In this document: piece by piece, positions 10,085 to 19,201 of the stretch
Position numbering within the stretch: position 1 is the stretch's first letter
How the letters are laid out: each line of letters starts with the position of its first letter
NCBI RefSeq assembly: GCF_022811925.1
Contig: NZ_CP065511.1
Location: forward strand, 1,667,501-1,731,500
DNA length: 64,000 bases
Source: Cytobacillus oceanisediminis
GTDB lineage: Bacteria; Bacillota; Bacilli; Bacillales; Cytobacillaceae
Reading direction: 5' to 3'
Notes under the pieces: model-generated
The model's input: the letters and a program-made list of their open reading frames with translations, nothing else
The model's database searches: none
What the model was told of the DNA's origin: nothing
Position numbers and translations under genes: made by a program

Positions 10085-10999
10085 ATGCAGATTTCGAAAG
10101 ATAAGTTCAAGTTAGTCGGAACACAGCTTGGTGAAGCCGAAAAAATTTCAAAGCCTAGTCTTTCTTTTTGGAAAGATGTATTTATTCGATTTCGAAAAAA
10201 CAAGCTTGCCCTGTTTGGATTAGTATTATTAGGACTGCTAATCTTCATGGCAATCTTTGGACCATATATGACTCCATATGATTATGCATCAAATGATCTG
10301 GGCAACAAAAACCAGCCGCCTTCTTCTGAACACTGGTTTGGTACAGATGATCTGGGCCGTGATGTATTTGCCCGTACATGGGAAGGTGCACGAATTTCCA
10401 TTTTCATTGGAGTTGCTGCAGCTGTAATTGATTTAATTATTGGTGTGCTTTGGGGTGGTATTGCCGGTTATAAGGGCGGACGCACAGACGAGGGTATGAT
10501 GCGCTTTGCCGATATTTTATATGGTGTACCTTATTTATTATTAGTAATCTTGTTAATGGTTGTACTTGGACAGGGATTGTCTACTATGATCATTGCAATG
10601 TCCATTACAGGATGGATCAATATGTCCCGTATTGTACGCGGTCAGGTGTTATCTCTTAAAAATCAGGAATATGTCCTGGCAGCCAAAACGCTTGGTGCAA
10701 ATACAAGCAGAATTATGGGCAAACACTTAATTCCAAACTCAATGGGACCTATTCTAGTCACAATGACGCTAACGATCCCTTCTGCTATTTTTACTGAAGC
10801 ATTCTTAAGCTTTATTGGACTTGGATTAACACCGCCTATAGCGAGCTGGGGAACAATGGCCAATGATGGATTGCCGGCTATGCGTTACTACCCATGGCGC
10901 TTATTCTTCCCTGCTACGTTTATCTGTTTAACGATTTTTGCTTTTAACGTAGTTGGCGATGGCTTGCGTGATGCTCTAGATCCAAGAATGCGTAAATAA
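10085..10999 (+). CDS. oppC: Oligopeptide ABC transporter permease OppC
   Basis: Second membrane subunit of Opp, 304 aa. It has a cytosolic N-terminus, a TM helix after FRKNKLALFGLVLL and the OppC signature HWFGTDDLGRDVFART near residue 80. Four to five further TM helices follow, along with the EAA loop (AAKTLGANTSRIMGKHLIPN) and the ending DPRMRK. RBS AAAGGAGAG overlaps the end of oppB. Family length and gene order agree with B. subtilis OppC. Confidence 0.95.
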   Translation: MQISKDKFKLVGTQLGEAEKISKPSLSFWKDVFIRFRKNKLALFGLVLLGLLIFMAIFGPYMTPYDYASNDLGNKNQPPSSEHWFGTDDLGRDVFARTWEGARISIFIGVAAAVIDLIIGVLWGGIAGYKGGRTDEGMMRFADILYGVPYLLLVILLMVVLGQGLSTMIIAMSITGWINMSRIVRGQVLSLKNQEYVLAAKTLGANTSRIMGKHLIPNSMGPILVTMTLTIPSAIFTEAFLSFIGLGLTPPIASWGTMANDGLPAMRYYPWRLFFPATFICLTIFAFNVVGDGLRDALDPRMRK

Positions 11000-11011
11000 A
11001 GGAGTGAGAAC

Positions 11012-12079
11012 ATGGAAAAATTACTTGAAGTAAAAAATTTAGAAGTCTCATTCCAAACATATGGAGGTACAGTAAAAGCAGTCCGGGGAGTCAGCTTTGA
11101 CCTTCATAAGGGAGAGACGCTTGCGATTGTTGGTGAATCTGGTTCAGGCAAAAGTGTTACTTCCCAGTCTATTATGAAATTAATACCTATGCCGCCAGGC
11201 CGAATTTCAGGCGGGCAGATCCTGTTGAATGGTGAAGACATCGTACCAAAAACAGAAAAACAAATGGAAAAAATTCGCGGTAAAGAAATCAGTATGATTT
11301 TCCAGGATCCGATGACGTCATTAAATCCAACGATGAGAGTTGGAAATCAGATAATGGAAGTGCTGATTAAACATCAAAATATGACGAAGACTGATGCCAA
11401 AAACAGAGCAATTGAATTACTGAGACTTGTTGGTATTCCGATGCCTGAGAAAAGAGTTAATCAATATCCTCATGAATTCTCTGGCGGTATGAGACAGCGT
11501 GCAATGATTGCGATTGCTCTTGCAGCCAATCCAAAGCTGCTTATCGCTGATGAGCCGACAACAGCTCTTGACGTTACTATTCAGGCGCAAATCCTGGAGC
11601 TTATGAAAGATCTTCAAAATAAAATGGATACATCCATTATCTTTATCACGCACGACCTGGGTGTTGTTGCAAATGTTGCTGACCGTGTAGCTGTAATGTA
11701 TGCTGGCCAGATTGTTGAAATGGGCACTGTGGATGAAATTTTCTATGACCCGCGTCATCCTTATACATGGGGATTGCTTGCATCAATGCCAAGCTTAGAA
11801 AATGATGATAAAGCTGAATTAGCTGCGATACCTGGTACTCCTCCGGATCTGACGAATCCTCCAAAGGGAGACGCATTTGCAGCCAGAAATCAATATGCAC
11901 TTGCAATTGATTTTGAAGAAGAGCCGCCGATGTTCCAAATTTCAGAAACACATTTTGCAAAAACATGGCTTCTTCACCCGGATGCTCCAAAGGTTGAGCC
12001 GCCGGAAGCAGTAAAAAGACGTATGCGCCAATTATCCTCCACATTTGAAAATCCTGTATTAGTGAAGGAGGGAAAATAA
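11012..12079 (+). CDS. oppD: Oligopeptide ABC transporter ATPase OppD
   Basis: Cytosolic ATP-binding subunit, 355 aa. Walker A GESGSGKS near residue 41, signature motif LSGGMRQR-type (FSGGMRQRAMIAIALA) near 160, Walker B LLIADEPTTALD near 180 and the H-loop ITHDLGVVA near 212 are all intact. The C-terminal tail lacks the cysteines present in the AppF fragment, as in other Bacillus OppD proteins. It starts 12 bp after oppC with GGAGTGAG as ribosome site, and oppF starts 2 bp after its stop. Confidence 0.96.
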   Translation: MEKLLEVKNLEVSFQTYGGTVKAVRGVSFDLHKGETLAIVGESGSGKSVTSQSIMKLIPMPPGRISGGQILLNGEDIVPKTEKQMEKIRGKEISMIFQDPMTSLNPTMRVGNQIMEVLIKHQNMTKTDAKNRAIELLRLVGIPMPEKRVNQYPHEFSGGMRQRAMIAIALAANPKLLIADEPTTALDVTIQAQILELMKDLQNKMDTSIIFITHDLGVVANVADRVAVMYAGQIVEMGTVDEIFYDPRHPYTWGLLASMPSLENDDKAELAAIPGTPPDLTNPPKGDAFAARNQYALAIDFEEEPPMFQISETHFAKTWLLHPDAPKVEPPEAVKRRMRQLSSTFENPVLVKEGK

Positions 12080-12081
12080 TA

Positions 12082-13017
12082 ATGGCAGAAAAATTGCTCG
12101 AAATTAAAAATTTAAAACAGCATTTTAATGTAGGACGTCCAAATATGGTAAAAGCAGTTGATGGGATTACTTTTGATATTTATAAGGGAGAGACCCTTGG
12201 ACTTGTAGGTGAGTCTGGCTGCGGTAAATCAACTACTGGACGAACCATTATCAGATTATACGATGCAACAGATGGTCAAGTTCTTTTTGAAGGTGAAGAT
12301 GTTCACGGCAAAAAGTCTGCAAAAGAACTAAAAAAGTTTAACCGGAAAATGCAAATGATTTTCCAGGATCCTTATGCTTCCTTAAATCCGCGTATGACAG
12401 TTGCCGATATTATTGCTGAAGGCATCGATATCCACGGTTTGGCAAAGAGCAAAAAGGAACGTATGGAGAGGGTTTATGAGCTTTTAGAAACAGTCGGTTT
12501 GAACAAAGAGCATGCTAACCGTTACCCTCATGAATTCTCAGGCGGACAGAGACAGCGTATCGGGATTGCCCGCGCGCTTGCGGTTGACCCTGAATTCATT
12601 ATTGCCGATGAGCCAATTTCTGCATTGGACGTTTCCATCCAGGCTCAGGTAGTAAACCTTATGAAAAAACTGCAGCGTGAAAAAGGATTGACATACCTGT
12701 TTATCGCTCATGACTTATCAATGGTTAAGTATATCAGTGACCGCATCGGTGTTATGTACTTCGGTAAACTGGTAGAGCTGGCACCAGCTGAAGATTTATA
12801 TAACAATCCAATGCATCCGTATACTCAATCATTGCTGTCAGCTATTCCGCTTCCGGATCCAGAAACGGAACGTTCCCGCAGAAGAAAATCCTATGATCCA
12901 GCAGTTCATAATTATGCTGACAATGAAAAGCTGGAAATGCGTGAAATTACTCCGGGACATTTTGTTTACTGTTCTGAAAAAGAGTATAACGAATTAAAAG
13001 CCCAATATGCCAAATAA
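12082..13017 (+). CDS. oppF: Oligopeptide ABC transporter ATPase OppF
   Basis: Second cytosolic ATPase of Opp, 311 aa. Walker A GESGCGKS, the Q-loop region MQMIFQDPYASLNPRMT, the signature FSGGQRQRIGIARAL and Walker B FIIADEPISALD are intact. The C-terminus runs HPYTQSLLSAIPLPDPE and then a basic stretch, ending GHFVYCSEKEYNEL as in B. subtilis OppF. RBS AAGGAGGG lies in the end of oppD. It is the last gene before a strong terminator. Confidence 0.96.
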   Translation: MAEKLLEIKNLKQHFNVGRPNMVKAVDGITFDIYKGETLGLVGESGCGKSTTGRTIIRLYDATDGQVLFEGEDVHGKKSAKELKKFNRKMQMIFQDPYASLNPRMTVADIIAEGIDIHGLAKSKKERMERVYELLETVGLNKEHANRYPHEFSGGQRQRIGIARALAVDPEFIIADEPISALDVSIQAQVVNLMKKLQREKGLTYLFIAHDLSMVKYISDRIGVMYFGKLVELAPAEDLYNNPMHPYTQSLLSAIPLPDPETERSRRRKSYDPAVHNYADNEKLEMREITPGHFVYCSEKEYNELKAQYAK

Positions 13018-13047
13018 CAAAAAACGATCTCAACTGAGATCGTTTTT
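13018..13047 (+). terminator. Terminator of the opp operon
   Basis: Stem ACGATCTCA / TGAGATCGT with a 2-nt loop between an A-run and TTTTTT, directly after the oppF stop. Confidence 0.93.
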
Positions 13048-13416
13048 TACATCCTGGAAAAGTAAGTGTTTGCTAAACTTATGCTAATCCTTTTTTATAA
13101 TAAAAAGGAGTTGCCAAGATGTAAATTACTCAGTCAAATATGTAGAGAGTAGAAATATCTCTTTAACACGTTTATTCGCTAATGTAAGCTTTAGTATATA
13201 ATACAACATTTTCTAGAATATTACTATTATAATTTTCGATTATTTATATTTTTCCGTCAATTTGTTTAATCAAACAGCATTTTAATATTTTTTAATAATA
13301 TTGGTTTAAAGAACACTAATAAAGATAATTTAGTATAAATATAGTTCTTAATTCATTGAGATAATTTTATAATGGAGGTAACAACAAGCAGAACTTCAAT
13401 AAAGGGGGCATCACAT
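13048..13416. other. AT-rich intergenic region before the DUF4015 gene
   Basis: No gene is supported. There is a palindromic CCTTTTTTATAATAAAAAGG near 13092–13111 followed by GGAG and an ATG-TAA start-stop, and several TATAAT-like hexamers (near 13098, 13195, 13335) that could be promoters. None has a convincing -35. Confidence 0.5.
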
Positions 13417-14622
13417 TTGAAAAAGTCAGTACATTTTGCTGCTGCCTTAATGTTAGTGTCAGGTCTATTCATTTCTGCCCAGCCGGGGGAGGCAAAAGAA
13501 CAGGAAAACGAGGAACCAGGCCGAAATCCGCAAAGGGAACATGTTTCGCTTGTAAAGGCGCTGCCAGAAAAAATAAGCCGATTTCAATTTGATTCCGGCT
13601 ATCATTTTCAATATCCTGATGCTGTAAGGGGGATATATGTTACCGGACATTCTGCAGGCGGCGCAAAGTTTAATAACCTGGTGAAATTGATGGAAGATAC
13701 CGATTTGAATGCGATGGTGATTGATATTAAGGACGATTGGGGAAATCTTACTTATATTCCGGAAGAGAGCTCACCATATAATGATATTGGAAAACCTTAC
13801 ATAAAGGATACAAAAAAAATCCTGAAAGTCATGGAAGAAAAACAAATTTATCCGATTGCACGGGTAGTTGTTTTCAAAGACTCTGTCCTGGCAAATAAAA
13901 AGCCGGAATGGTCTTATAAAGAAGGAAATACAGTATGGAAGAATGGCAGAGGTGAATCATTTGTAAATCCATTTTTAAAAGAAGTTTGGGATTACAATGT
14001 GGGAATTGCAATTGAAGCTGCAAAAATGGGATTTCAGGAAATTCAGTTTGATTATGTTCGGTTTCCTGAAGGGTTTGAACACCGCGAGAGCTCTTTGAAA
14101 TACAGTATGGGTGAATATGAAAATCTTAGGATTGAAAATGTTCAGAAGCGTGTAAGTGCAGTTACAGACTTTGTTGAGTATGCAAGGAAGCAGCTTGAGC
14201 CATATGGAGTAAAGGTATCGGTTGATATCTTTGGTTACACGGCTACCCTCCCTGAAGCTCCAGGAATTGGTCAAAATTTTTCTAAGATCTCAGAACATGT
14301 AGATGTAATTTCTTCTATGATATATCCAAGCCACTGGACTTCCTATTTCGGAATTGCCAAACCAGATCTGGAACCTTATAAGCTGGTTTCTGAATATGCA
14401 AAACTTGAGAATAAGAAGTTGGAAGAGTTGGATAGTCCACCTGTTTCAAGACCGTGGCTGCAGGATTTTACAGCTTCATATTTAGGAGCCGGAAATTATA
14501 AGAGGTATGGAAGAGCAGAGGTTGAAGCTCAAATAAAGGCACTGAACGAACAGGGAATTCATGAATTCCTTTTATGGAATGCGGGTAATTCGTATACGCC
14601 AAAAGTGGATTATACACCATAA
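13417..14622 (+). CDS. Secreted putative glycoside hydrolase (DUF4015)
   Basis: About 401 aa from TTG 13417, which has AAAGGGGG 8 nt upstream and gives a proper signal peptide: MKKSVHFAAALMLVSGLFIS, cleaved near AQPGEA. An in-frame ATG at 13372 lacks a ribosome site and would put a polar stretch before the signal. The mature part is a TIM-barrel-like DUF4015 domain with RGIYVTGHSAGG, VIDIKDDWGNL and QFDYVRFPEG. The family is related to glycosyl hydrolases, but substrate and activity are not established. It is not part of the B. subtilis yjb order. A terminator follows. Confidence 0.85.
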   Translation: MKKSVHFAAALMLVSGLFISAQPGEAKEQENEEPGRNPQREHVSLVKALPEKISRFQFDSGYHFQYPDAVRGIYVTGHSAGGAKFNNLVKLMEDTDLNAMVIDIKDDWGNLTYIPEESSPYNDIGKPYIKDTKKILKVMEEKQIYPIARVVVFKDSVLANKKPEWSYKEGNTVWKNGRGESFVNPFLKEVWDYNVGIAIEAAKMGFQEIQFDYVRFPEGFEHRESSLKYSMGEYENLRIENVQKRVSAVTDFVEYARKQLEPYGVKVSVDIFGYTATLPEAPGIGQNFSKISEHVDVISSMIYPSHWTSYFGIAKPDLEPYKLVSEYAKLENKKLEELDSPPVSRPWLQDFTASYLGAGNYKRYGRAEVEAQIKALNEQGIHEFLLWNAGNSYTPKVDYTP

Positions 14623-14666
14623 AAGCCAGAAAGAGGCCGATTATTTTGGCCTCCTTCTGGCTTTGT
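14621..14666 (+). terminator. Terminator after the DUF4015 gene
   Basis: Long stem AAAGCCAGAA...GAGGCC / GGCCTC...TTCTGGCTTT with small bulges, beginning at the stop codon and followed by a short T-rich tract. Confidence 0.8.
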
Positions 14667-14737
14667 TTATCAATTAATTAAGTTACATATCATTTGACAC
14701 CAATCTTGAATACGGTATCATAGTATAGAGGCATAGG

Positions 14738-14926
14738 TTACTGCTTTTTCTTTCCGCCTACGCTTTTCCATCCAGTCTGCACCCTTGCAGATTGATCCAC
14801 GAATTCGGATTTATTTTTACCGCCAAATACCTTTTCTCCAATACCATTAGTTAGTACACCTAATAAGGCAGTAAATCCAATTATGAGCAGCGCAACAATT
14901 GTTAAATCAGTTATGTAACCAACCAT
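14738..14926 (-). CDS. Small single-TM membrane protein, unknown
   Basis: 62 aa. Residues 4–26 (YITDLTIVALLIIGFTALLGVLT) form one TM helix, followed by a basic, Lys/Gly-rich tail ending GGKKKQ that is probably cytosolic. A clear GGAGG lies 7 nt before the ATG, so it is very likely translated. It stands alone, opposite in direction to its neighbours. I do not recognise the family. Confidence 0.7.
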   Translation of the reverse strand: MVGYITDLTIVALLIIGFTALLGVLTNGIGEKVFGGKNKSEFVDQSARVQTGWKSVGGKKKQ

Positions 14927-15172
14927 GATAAACCTCCATCTTTCTTTTCACAGTTTCCTGTGATTAGTGTATAAACATCCCTAATCTTATTTTATTCGAA
15001 ATTTTCCAGTATTAAAAGGGGTAATTCCACAAATACTTAATCTGATTGGAAATAGTATAAAAGGCTAAATTTATAAGTGAGTGGAAAGGAAAGCTGGGAG
15101 CTTATCATGCTGGAATAAATATTCATGCTCTATAAACAGTTTATCGTTTGTGAGCAAAAAAGGAGAAGATCC

Positions 15173-15748
15173 ATGCATTGGTATGAAAAACTGAATCAAT
15201 ATTTCCCTATTGAAGAAATGAAATCCAGAGAACATATGGAAACCTTATTAAAGGAACGGTCAGACATTTATCATAAAGATGAAGGTCCACACCATGTTCT
15301 TATGTATGTGGAACTGGATAACTTTGTGTTTATTGATTATCTGTTTGTTTCGAAGGAATCCAGAGGACAGGGGCTTGGCCATAAATTACTTCAAAAGCTG
15401 AAAGCCAAAGGCAAGCCGATCATTTTGGAAGTTGAACCGGTTGATTATGAAGACACGGATACAGAAAAGCGCCTTCGGTTCTATAAAAGAGAAGGGTTTG
15501 AGCATGCACAATCAATTGGATACAGCCGCCGGTCTCTTGCAACCAATGAAATCAATACAATGGAAATTCTATATTGGTCCCCTGAGAATGAAAGTGAAGA
15601 AGTGATTTATGAAGCCATGAGGAAAACATATGAAATGATACACACATACAGAGATGCACATTTCTATGGGAAGTCCTATCAGCCTGTAGATGAGGTCCTG
15701 ACCTATGAGGAAAATAAAAATGGGACAGATGTATTGGAGGATCTTTAA
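15173..15748 (+). CDS. yjbC: GNAT acetyltransferase YjbC
   Basis: 191 aa from ATG 15173, chosen because AAAGGAG lies 10 nt upstream and because the length fits YjbC; an upstream in-frame ATG at 15125 has no ribosome site. The central acetyl-CoA-binding motif VSKESRGQGLGHKLLQKL (R/Q-x-x-G-x-G/A) marks a GNAT fold. In B. subtilis yjbC precedes spx, and it does here too, but a terminator and about 430 bp of AT-rich sequence separate them. Substrate unknown. Confidence 0.9.
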   Translation: MHWYEKLNQYFPIEEMKSREHMETLLKERSDIYHKDEGPHHVLMYVELDNFVFIDYLFVSKESRGQGLGHKLLQKLKAKGKPIILEVEPVDYEDTDTEKRLRFYKREGFEHAQSIGYSRRSLATNEINTMEILYWSPENESEEVIYEAMRKTYEMIHTYRDAHFYGKSYQPVDEVLTYEENKNGTDVLEDL

Positions 15749-15755
15749 AAATTGG

Positions 15756-15796
15756 GAAAACACAGCCATTTTTGTAAATGGCTGTGTTTTCATTTT
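15756..15796 (+). terminator. Terminator after yjbC
   Basis: 14–15 bp stem GAAAACACAGCCATT / AATGGCTGTGTTTTC with a 6-nt loop, then a T-rich tract. Confidence 0.85.
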
Positions 15797-16219
15797 CATT
15801 TATTAATTGAGAAAATGTTAATATCAATTTTAGGTTTAATCAAAATTCATAAGGGTATATATAGAATAATTTAGTATAAATAAAATAATTTAATACATAA
15901 AATTGCCTTGAGCTATAGGCTTAAGAAACTTTATGGAAGAAATTATAGCAAAAAGATATAAAAATGAAACTTTTTGCTTGTTCATTCGTCTTATTAAGTA
16001 GATTCTAATTCTTAATCCATTTGTTTAATAAATGTTTAATACTTTTATCATATTTATAAAAAGTTATACCAAATAGATATTGTTTGGTGTATAATAAATA
16101 ATATAAATTCCTTGATTAAAGTTATTTTAATCTAGAAAACTCTAGAAATATTTGATTAAACAAATATAAATCTCAGATAGTTTCATATATGTCTAATTTA
16201 AGGAGTGTGAATTTGTAAA
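15797..16219. other. AT-rich regulatory region upstream of spx
   Basis: About 420 bp, very AT-rich, with no gene supported. TATAAT-like sequences near 16092 and 15876 are candidate -10 elements. The spx gene of B. subtilis has several promoters, and a complex promoter here would be in keeping. Confidence 0.5.
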
Positions 16220-16615
16220 ATGGTCACATTATACACTTCACCAAGTTGTACATCTTGCAGGAAAGCTAAATCATGGTTAGAAGAACATGAGATTGCCTAT
16301 AAAGAAAGAAATATCTTTTCAGAACCGCTATCAATTGATGAGATTAAAGAAATTCTGCGAATGACTGAAGATGGAACCGATGAAATTATTTCTACTCGCT
16401 CAAAGACATTTCAAAAGCTTGATGTAAACCTTGAATCAATGCCTCTCCAAGATTTATTTGAGCTGATCAAGGAAAACCCTGGGCTGCTTCGCCGTCCAAT
16501 CATTCTTGATGAAAAACGTTTGCAGGTTGGATATAATGAGGACGAAATAAGACGTTTCCTTCCAAGAAAAGTTCGCACCTACCAGTTGCGTGAAGCACAG
16601 CGCATGGTTAATTAA
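16220..16615 (+). CDS. spx: Spx, redox-sensing transcriptional regulator
   Basis: 131 aa, the exact length of B. subtilis Spx. It binds the alpha C-terminal domain of RNA polymerase and redirects transcription under disulfide stress. The ArsC-like fold begins [20 protein letters not shown], with the redox switch Cys10-Thr-Ser-Cys13. [27 protein letters not shown] is the conserved central and C-terminal part. RBS AAGGAG precedes the ATG at about 14 nt and may not be the only signal. Its proteolytic adaptor SpxH and the competence adaptor MecA are encoded nearby. Confidence 0.97.
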   Translation: MVTLYTSPSCTSCRKAKSWLEEHEIAYKERNIFSEPLSIDEIKEILRMTEDGTDEIISTRSKTFQKLDVNLESMPLQDLFELIKENPGLLRRPIILDEKRLQVGYNEDEIRRFLPRKVRTYQLREAQRMVN

Positions 16616-16690
16616 CACTGGTTCAATTTAAAACTGAAACATTAGCTCAAGTCCAGATTGTGAAATAACAAACTTATTCAACTTAAAATT

Positions 16691-16728
16691 AAGAGGCCTT
16701 CTTTCTGTCAACAGAAGAAGGTCTTTTT
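16691..16728 (+). terminator. Terminator after spx
   Basis: Stem GGCCTTCTT...CTGT / ACAG...AAGAAGGTCTT with a short loop and a TTTTT tract. Confidence 0.85.
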
Positions 16729-17026
16729 GTTTGTTATGTGAAAAAGAACAAGGAAAATGGATATAATAAGAGAATATATAGTTACAGTCAGATTAGATAA
16801 GGATGAAATCTTGCGACAATATAGGCATTTAACGGTTTTTCTAAACATATGACTTTTTAATTCCCTTTATGCTCAATTTGTCATAAAATAAAAGTACAAG
16901 GTACAAAATACAGTTTACCTTCAATTAAATCGGGGATTAGCCAATTGATTTACGGGTAAATGGATAACACATGACTGCTGGGGGTATTTAGTCCCTTCAA
17001 TCATAGCCAGAAGGGAGAGTTGCTGC
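16729..17026. other. Intergenic region spx / mecA
   Basis: About 300 bp, AT-rich, no gene. I see no strong promoter pair and no recognisable RNA motif. Confidence 0.4.
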
Positions 17027-17689
17027 ATGGAAATCGAACGTATTAATGATCATACAGTTAAATTTTATATTTCTTATCTTGATATAGAAGAAAGAGGCTT
17101 TGACCGTGAAGAGATTTGGTACAATCGTGAGCGGAGTGAGGAACTCTTTTGGGAAATGATGGATGAAGTCCATCAGGAGGAAGAATTTCTTGTTGAAGGA
17201 CCTTTATGGATTCAGGTTCAGGCATTGGATAAGGGTCTGGAGGTTCTTGTAACAAAGGCTCAGCTTTCAAAGGATGGCCAGAAGTTTGAACTTCCTGTCC
17301 CGGATGAAAAAGTGAAAGATTTGCCTGTGGATGAACATATAGAGGAAATGCTTGATCATCATTTCCGTAAATCCGATGATGATGATCCTGGATTTGAAGG
17401 AGATCTCGAGTTCTTATTATCATTTAAAGATTTTGAAGACGTTATTTCATTATCAAAGCAGTCAATTCTTGATTCCATTACTACAAAGTTATATTCCTTT
17501 GAAGGGAAGTATTATTTATTCGCAGAGTTCCCTGATGAGCTTTTTGAAGAGGATGACATAGATAACATGCTAAGTATTCTCCTGGAGTACGGGCACGAAA
17601 CGAGCACAACTATTCACCGTGTAATGGAATACGGTAAATTGATTATAGAAAATGATGTTTTTGAAAATCTGAGAAAACATTTTAAGTAG
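17027..17689 (+). CDS. mecA: MecA, ClpC adaptor protein
   Basis: 220 aa, close to the 218 aa of B. subtilis MecA. It delivers ComK and other substrates to the ClpCP protease and so controls competence. The N-terminal substrate-binding part starts MEIERINDHTVKFYISYLDIEERGF. An acidic linker rich in Asp and Glu (about 100–125) follows, then the C-terminal ClpC-binding domain with FEGKYYLFAEFPDELFEED. AAGGGAGAG serves as ribosome site. It sits between spx and coiA as in B. subtilis. Confidence 0.95.
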   Translation: MEIERINDHTVKFYISYLDIEERGFDREEIWYNRERSEELFWEMMDEVHQEEEFLVEGPLWIQVQALDKGLEVLVTKAQLSKDGQKFELPVPDEKVKDLPVDEHIEEMLDHHFRKSDDDDPGFEGDLEFLLSFKDFEDVISLSKQSILDSITTKLYSFEGKYYLFAEFPDELFEEDDIDNMLSILLEYGHETSTTIHRVMEYGKLIIENDVFENLRKHFK

Positions 17690-17695
17690 TTCAGC

Positions 17696-17730
17696 AAAGC
17701 CGATTTCATTTTTGGAATCGGCTTTATTTT
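17696..17730 (+). terminator. Terminator after mecA
   Basis: Stem AAAGCCGATT / AATCGGCTTT with a loop of about 9 nt, followed by ATTTT. Confidence 0.85.
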
Positions 17731-17889
17731 GGTTAAGGCGCTCGTGTCAGACACTATATATTGCAGTGTATATTGCAGCAATGAACATATGTATATGTTT
17801 GCACAAAAAAAGCTCAAAAAGATTTTGCAAGATATAAAGGAATTTAGCAATTAAATAAAGAACGTTTAGCATAGAAAGGAGATGATCAT

Positions 17890-19083
17890 TTGTTAGTTGC
17901 CGCAACAGAGAAGGGGGTTCGAATAAGTCTTTTAGGTTCACACAGTATCCCGGATTTACAACAGTATAGGGAAAAGCACACTTTTTTCTGCCCCGAATGC
18001 AAAGCGGAAGTAATTATGAAGATCGGAAATAAGAGAATCCCGCATTTTAGCCACAAAAAGGGTTCTGAATGTCCAGAAAGCTTTGAAAGGGAGTCTGAAT
18101 ACCATATTTCTGGAAAGTTGCTTTTGTTTCAATGGCTAAAGAAAAAAGGGTTAAATCCAATTCTGGAGCCATACTATCCGGACATTTCCCAGCGGCCAGA
18201 TATAGGTGTCCATTATGAAGGCGTAAATTATGCTCTTGAATTTCAATGTTCAATCATCTCAGAGGAGTTATTTAAAAAACGGTCAGAAGCATATTTTCAG
18301 TCAGGTATAGTTCCAATATGGATACTGGCAGGAAAAAATATTAATCGGATTGGCAAAACAAAAATTTCTTTATCTGGTTTCCAGTACTTTTTTCTTCGGC
18401 AAACAGCTTCAGGCAAATGGGTAATCCCTTCATTTTGCCCCCATACAAAGTCCTTTATCAATGTCCGCCAAATCCAGCCCCTAACAGTCAGAAATGCCTA
18501 CGCGCATTACGATGTGAAAACAATTAACCATGCTGATGCAGATTTTTTATTTGACCCATATTTTAAAAATGATTTAAACATAAGTGAATGGAAAAATGAA
18601 ATTCGAAAAATAAAGAATTTCCTAGCTCAAAATAGCAGTGCTTATAAAAATAACTTTCTTCAGGATTTATACTCCCGCTCAATTGCTCCTGCTTTTCTCC
18701 CACCTGAAATTGGCCTTCCTGTCCGTCATTCTCCATTTATTGAAACCCCACCCATTCAGTGGCAGACCTACTTGTACATGGATGTCATCGGTAAAGAAAG
18801 ACCGTTTTCTCATGCGCGAATGGTTGCAGCCCTTCGCAATAGGGTAAAGAATAGCGATATTAAAGTCAGGTCAATTCCACTAATTCAAACCGGATCCGAA
18901 GTCTTGGCAGTTAAAGAATATCTGGATATCCTTATTAACTTAAACATTGTTAAACAAACTGGAAACGGTCTGTACAAAAGAACTGCGTCATATGGAGAGC
19001 CTGATAATTACTCCTGTCTTCTTCAAAGAGAGGAGGATTTTTATAGGGGTATTACGCAAAGCATTTTGCAGGGCAATAAATGA
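17890..19083 (+). CDS. coiA: Competence protein CoiA
   Basis: 397 aa starting at TTG, with AAAGGAG 8 nt upstream. CoiA is a cytosolic protein needed for DNA transformation and recombination, with a predicted nuclease domain. The N-terminal zinc-ribbon-like segment reads FFCPECKAEVIMKIGN, then PHFSHKKGSEC. The nuclease core SQRPDIGVHYEGVNYALEFQ (restriction-endonuclease-like D…E-x-Q) is near residues 98–118. It lies between mecA and pepF as in B. subtilis. Its N-terminal finger resembles that of the YjcD helicase at 38.0–40.4 kb. Confidence 0.9.
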   Translation: MLVAATEKGVRISLLGSHSIPDLQQYREKHTFFCPECKAEVIMKIGNKRIPHFSHKKGSECPESFERESEYHISGKLLLFQWLKKKGLNPILEPYYPDISQRPDIGVHYEGVNYALEFQCSIISEELFKKRSEAYFQSGIVPIWILAGKNINRIGKTKISLSGFQYFFLRQTASGKWVIPSFCPHTKSFINVRQIQPLTVRNAYAHYDVKTINHADADFLFDPYFKNDLNISEWKNEIRKIKNFLAQNSSAYKNNFLQDLYSRSIAPAFLPPEIGLPVRHSPFIETPPIQWQTYLYMDVIGKERPFSHARMVAALRNRVKNSDIKVRSIPLIQTGSEVLAVKEYLDILINLNIVKQTGNGLYKRTASYGEPDNYSCLLQREEDFYRGITQSILQGNK

Positions 19084-19201
19084 AAAAGATCTATTTAACA
19101 TAAAATAATCAAAGATTTGCACATTCGCTCTTTGAAAAGAAGGAATTTTTTTCTTGAAAGAGAAGATAGTGTAATGGGACTTTTGAATGGAGGATGAATG
19201 A

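Noticed and set aside
13092..13120. Mini-gene after CCTTTTTTATAATAAAAAGG with GGAG and ATG-TAA
   Set aside because: A start codon directly followed by a stop codes for nothing; an alternative TTG start gives 13 residues without supporting features.
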